From NCBI GenBank assembly GCA_019636795.1, contig JAHBWW010000004.1, forward strand, positions 62,001 to 126,000: a DNA stretch of 64,000 nt, read 5' to 3'. A program made the translations under genes and the position numbers. The DNA is from Phycisphaeraceae bacterium (GTDB lineage Bacteria > Planctomycetota > Phycisphaerae > Phycisphaerales > UBA1924). This document shows, piece after piece, positions 61,976-64,000 of the stretch. The notes below the pieces were generated by a model. That model was not told the DNA's origin. It saw only the letters and a list, made by a program, of their open reading frames with translations, and made no database searches. Numbering within the stretch: the stretch's first letter is position 1; each line of letters starts with the position of its first letter.

Positions 61976-62572
61976 ATGGACCCGCCCGATCACACGGCTG
62001 ACACTTTACCCTCACCCGCTGGGTTTATGACCGACGCGGCCGCGGCAGTCCGGAGCCTAGCTGAACAGTTACACACCATCGCGGTGGCGCAGTTCGCCTT
62101 GGAACGAGCAGGCCACACCCTGCAACCAACAGCCCTGGTGTCCGAAGCCTGGCTGCGACTGATGCGTACTCCGGGAGCCGAGTATCGCACCGAGGCCGAG
62201 TTTCGGTCTCTGGCGGCGACGGTGGTGCGGAACATATTGGTGGATCACGCCCGCTCGCGACGTGCGACTCGACGAGGCGGAGGGATGGTGCGCGTGCCGG
62301 CGGAACTCGATGAGATTCCCCAGTTCGATTCCCCGAGAGAAATCGAAGCCCTGCACGAGGCACTTGAGCGACTCGCGGCCAGGAAGCCGGACCTGGCCCG
62401 CATCGTGGAACTCAAGTTTTTCGGCGGCCTGAGCGCGGCCCAGATCGCAGTGCAGATGGGCATGACCGAGCGGAACGTGCGCAAGGACTGGACGCTGGCG
62501 CGCGTGCTGTTGCGGCGACTGATGGGCGCGGCGGGCGTCGGACCCGACGAGACACACACCCAGAGCGCATAG
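61976..62572 (+). CDS. ECF-type sigma factor paired with a Ser/Thr kinase (second pair)
   Basis: A 198-residue sigma factor of the same type as that at 7693-8325: FALERAGHTLQPTALVSEAWLRLM, EFRSLAATVVRNILVDHARS and RRATRRGGG in region 2, IVELKFFGGLSAAQIAVQMG and TERNVRKDWTLARVLLRRLM in region 4. It lies 18 bases before the kinase gene. The upstream open frame (from 61235) runs antisense through the HAF gene and is not real; ATG 61976 is the best start, though without a clear Shine-Dalgarno. The intergenic region before it is AT-rich, which would suit its promoter. Confidence 0.9.
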   Translation: MDPPDHTADTLPSPAGFMTDAAAAVRSLAEQLHTIAVAQFALERAGHTLQPTALVSEAWLRLMRTPGAEYRTEAEFRSLAATVVRNILVDHARSRRATRRGGGMVRVPAELDEIPQFDSPREIEALHEALERLAARKPDLARIVELKFFGGLSAAQIAVQMGMTERNVRKDWTLARVLLRRLMGAAGVGPDETHTQSA

Positions 62573-62590
62573 CAGGAGACGGATCAGGCG

Positions 62591-64000
62591 ATGCGGCCAC
62601 AGGCAGACGACAGGTTGGGCCAGCCCCACGCGACCGAGGAGAGCGGCGATGCCGTGGCCGCGAATAGTCCCGAAATCGAAGAACTCGTGTGCACCGATCG
62701 CGTCTGCACCATCTTCGGGCAGGTCTTCGAAGCCCCGCCCGCCGATCGCGCCCGGCTGCTCGACGAACTGTCCTGCGGCGACGCGGTGCTCCAGGCCCAG
62801 GTCAAGAGCCTGCTCGACGAAGCCGAAGTGATCGACCGCGAGGGGTTTCTCGATGCGCGCACGGGAACATGGGTCAGCAGAGTTTTGTCTGGCGATGAGC
62901 CCGAGCCAAATCCGCCTATGCCCGAGGTCATCGGGCAGTACGCGATCACGGGCGTGCTGGGACAAGGAGGCACGGGCATCGTCTATCGCGGGCGCTCACC
63001 CGCTCCGCTCGAGCGCGACGTGGCGATCAAGGTGATGCGATCTGCCGGTTCGCCGCGCGACGCCCGGCGTTTCATGCGCGAGGTGAGCGTGATGGCGTCG
63101 ATGAGTCACCCCGCGGTGGCACAGGTGTACGACAGCGGACGACTGAGCGACGGGAGATGGTGGGCCGCCTGCGCTCTGGTCGAGGGCAAGCTCATCACGA
63201 CGGCGGCACTCGAAGGCAGGCTCGACTGGAGCCGGCGCGTGGATCTCGTGCGGCAGGCGGCCGAAGGCGTGCATCACGCCCATCAGCGAGGAATCATACA
63301 TCGCGACCTCAAGCCCTCGAACATCCTGGTGTCGAGTGACGATCACGGCCGGTCGCGGGCCACCGTCATCGACTTCGGCGTGGCCAGACTGGTCGGGGCG
63401 GGCAGCGCCAGGAGCGAACTGACCGAAGCGGGACTGGTGGTCGGGACGCTGGGGTACATGTCGCCCGAACAGATCGACGATCAGGATGTAGACGCGCGCT
63501 CGGACGTGTATGCACTGGGGCTGGTGCTCTCTGAAGTACTGACCGGCGCCCCCGCGCGGGCCCGCACGAGTCTGCGCCAGATGGCCAAGGCGGCAGCAGC
63601 GCCGGTGGACGTGCGACTCAGAGCCTGCGGCGGACGCGAGCACGATCTCGAAGCCATCATGGCACGCGCGACAGACCCGGATCCGGCCCGCCGCTATGCC
63701 TCGGCCCAGCACATGGCCGACGATCTCGAACGCGTCCTGACCGGCATGCCGGTGACGGCACGCAAGAACAACGCAGCCTATCACGCGCAGTTGCTGGCCC
63801 GGCGCCATCCGATGGCGTCGTTGGTGTCGCTGGCGTGCGCCGCATTGCTGGTGATACTGGTGATCAACATCGTGGCCTCGCGGAGCCGACTGGCGCGCGA
63901 GGTGCAGGACCAGCGCGAACTGATCGCCTCGCTCATCGTCGAGACGCTCGACCGCCTGAGCGTGCTCAGCGGGACAGCCGAATCGAGGGCAGCCATGGTC
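62591..64000 (+). CDS. Ser/Thr protein kinase linked to ECF sigma factor, C-terminus cut by window edge
   Basis: The frame is open from ATG 62591 to the end of the window (470 residues, incomplete). The N-terminal helical part (DRARLLDELSCGDAVLQAQV, SLLDEAEVIDREGFLDA) matches that of the kinase at 8322. The kinase domain has LGQGGTGIVYRGR (about 122), VAIKVM, HRDLKPSNILV (about 237), VIDFGVARLV, MSPEQIDD and SDVYALGLVLSEVLTG, thus complete. A membrane segment (MASLVSLACAALLVILVINIVA) and the start of a coiled coil follow; the sensing end is outside the window. GGAG lies 13 bases before the ATG. Forms a pair with the sigma factor gene in front. Confidence 0.92.
   Translation, partial: MRPQADDRLGQPHATEESGDAVAANSPEIEELVCTDRVCTIFGQVFEAPPADRARLLDELSCGDAVLQAQVKSLLDEAEVIDREGFLDARTGTWVSRVLSGDEPEPNPPMPEVIGQYAITGVLGQGGTGIVYRGRSPAPLERDVAIKVMRSAGSPRDARRFMREVSVMASMSHPAVAQVYDSGRLSDGRWWAACALVEGKLITTAALEGRLDWSRRVDLVRQAAEGVHHAHQRGIIHRDLKPSNILVSSDDHGRSRATVIDFGVARLVGAGSARSELTEAGLVVGTLGYMSPEQIDDQDVDARSDVYALGLVLSEVLTGAPARARTSLRQMAKAAAAPVDVRLRACGGREHDLEAIMARATDPDPARRYASAQHMADDLERVLTGMPVTARKNNAAYHAQLLARRHPMASLVSLACAALLVILVINIVASRSRLAREVQDQRELIASLIVETLDRLSVLSGTAESRAAMV

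Overview
The window looks like a chromosome segment of a Planctomycetota bacterium, most likely of the class Phycisphaerae. The evidence is the protein content. There are two ECF sigma factor / Ser-Thr kinase pairs, and six secreted proteins ending in a duplicated EF-hand (GC-type dockerin-like) tail that closes with Cys-Pro or similar. Two proteins end in a PAPG / hydrophobic stretch / MRRRR sorting signal of the PEP-CTERM type, and there are tandem secreted beta-helix proteins. GC content is high, and coding genes lie on both strands in short operons with many 4-base start/stop overlaps.

Layout. 1-2.3 kb: the end of a serine-recombinase cassette (small protein, DUF2924 protein, recombinase running off the left edge). 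2.7 kb: initiator tRNA-fMet. 3-4.3 kb: purD. 4.4-7.5 kb: three secreted proteins (one with WxENxGWIN repeats, two beta-helix). 7.7-11.5 kb: sigma factor and WD40 kinase. 11.7-18.2 kb: PEP-CTERM protein, two sugar-type NAD(P) enzymes, DUF6508 protein, metallo-beta-lactamase-fold hydrolase and small membrane proteins. 18.4-18.7 kb: a 21-bp tandem array. 18.9-24.8 kb: FG-GAP protein, a decayed gene end, PTS EIIA-like protein, RsmB, and a histidine kinase with an unusual response regulator carrying a C-terminal XRE helix-turn-helix. 24.9-26.3 kb: a second PEP-CTERM protein and a second 21-bp array built on the same plan.

26.5-31.9 kb is the most defence-like part: a DUF4041/GIY-YIG protein split by a one-base shift in a G8 run, a DNA methyltransferase fused to an Mrr-type nuclease domain, and an OLD-like ATPase with a TOPRIM-type nuclease end, whose base composition appears lower in GC than its neighbours. 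It is followed by REP-like hairpins and a small fibronectin-like protein. 33-43.6 kb returns to ordinary chromosomal genes: recJ, a cobalamin adenosyltransferase, two paralogous membrane PP2C phosphatases, a secreted M28 peptidase transcribed behind a CstA-type transporter, and psuG. 43.6-50.6 kb: three large secreted proteins with dockerin-like tails (subtilisin, unknown, endonuclease/exonuclease/phosphatase). 50.7-54.5 kb: an operon coupling a nucleoside transporter, an orphan DNA methyltransferase and a BtpA-family protein by 4-base overlaps. 54.6-60.4 kb: uridine-kinase-like protein, guanine deaminase, ribulokinase with a PhoU-like protein, and enolase. 60.5-64 kb: HAF-repeat secreted protein and a second sigma factor/kinase pair that runs off the right edge.

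Taken together this is mostly stable chromosomal housekeeping and secretome content, with one small recombinase-marked accessory end and one candidate defence cluster. The observations that seem least explained by known features are the two 21-bp periodic arrays and the 26.5-31.9 kb nuclease/methylase/ATPase cluster.
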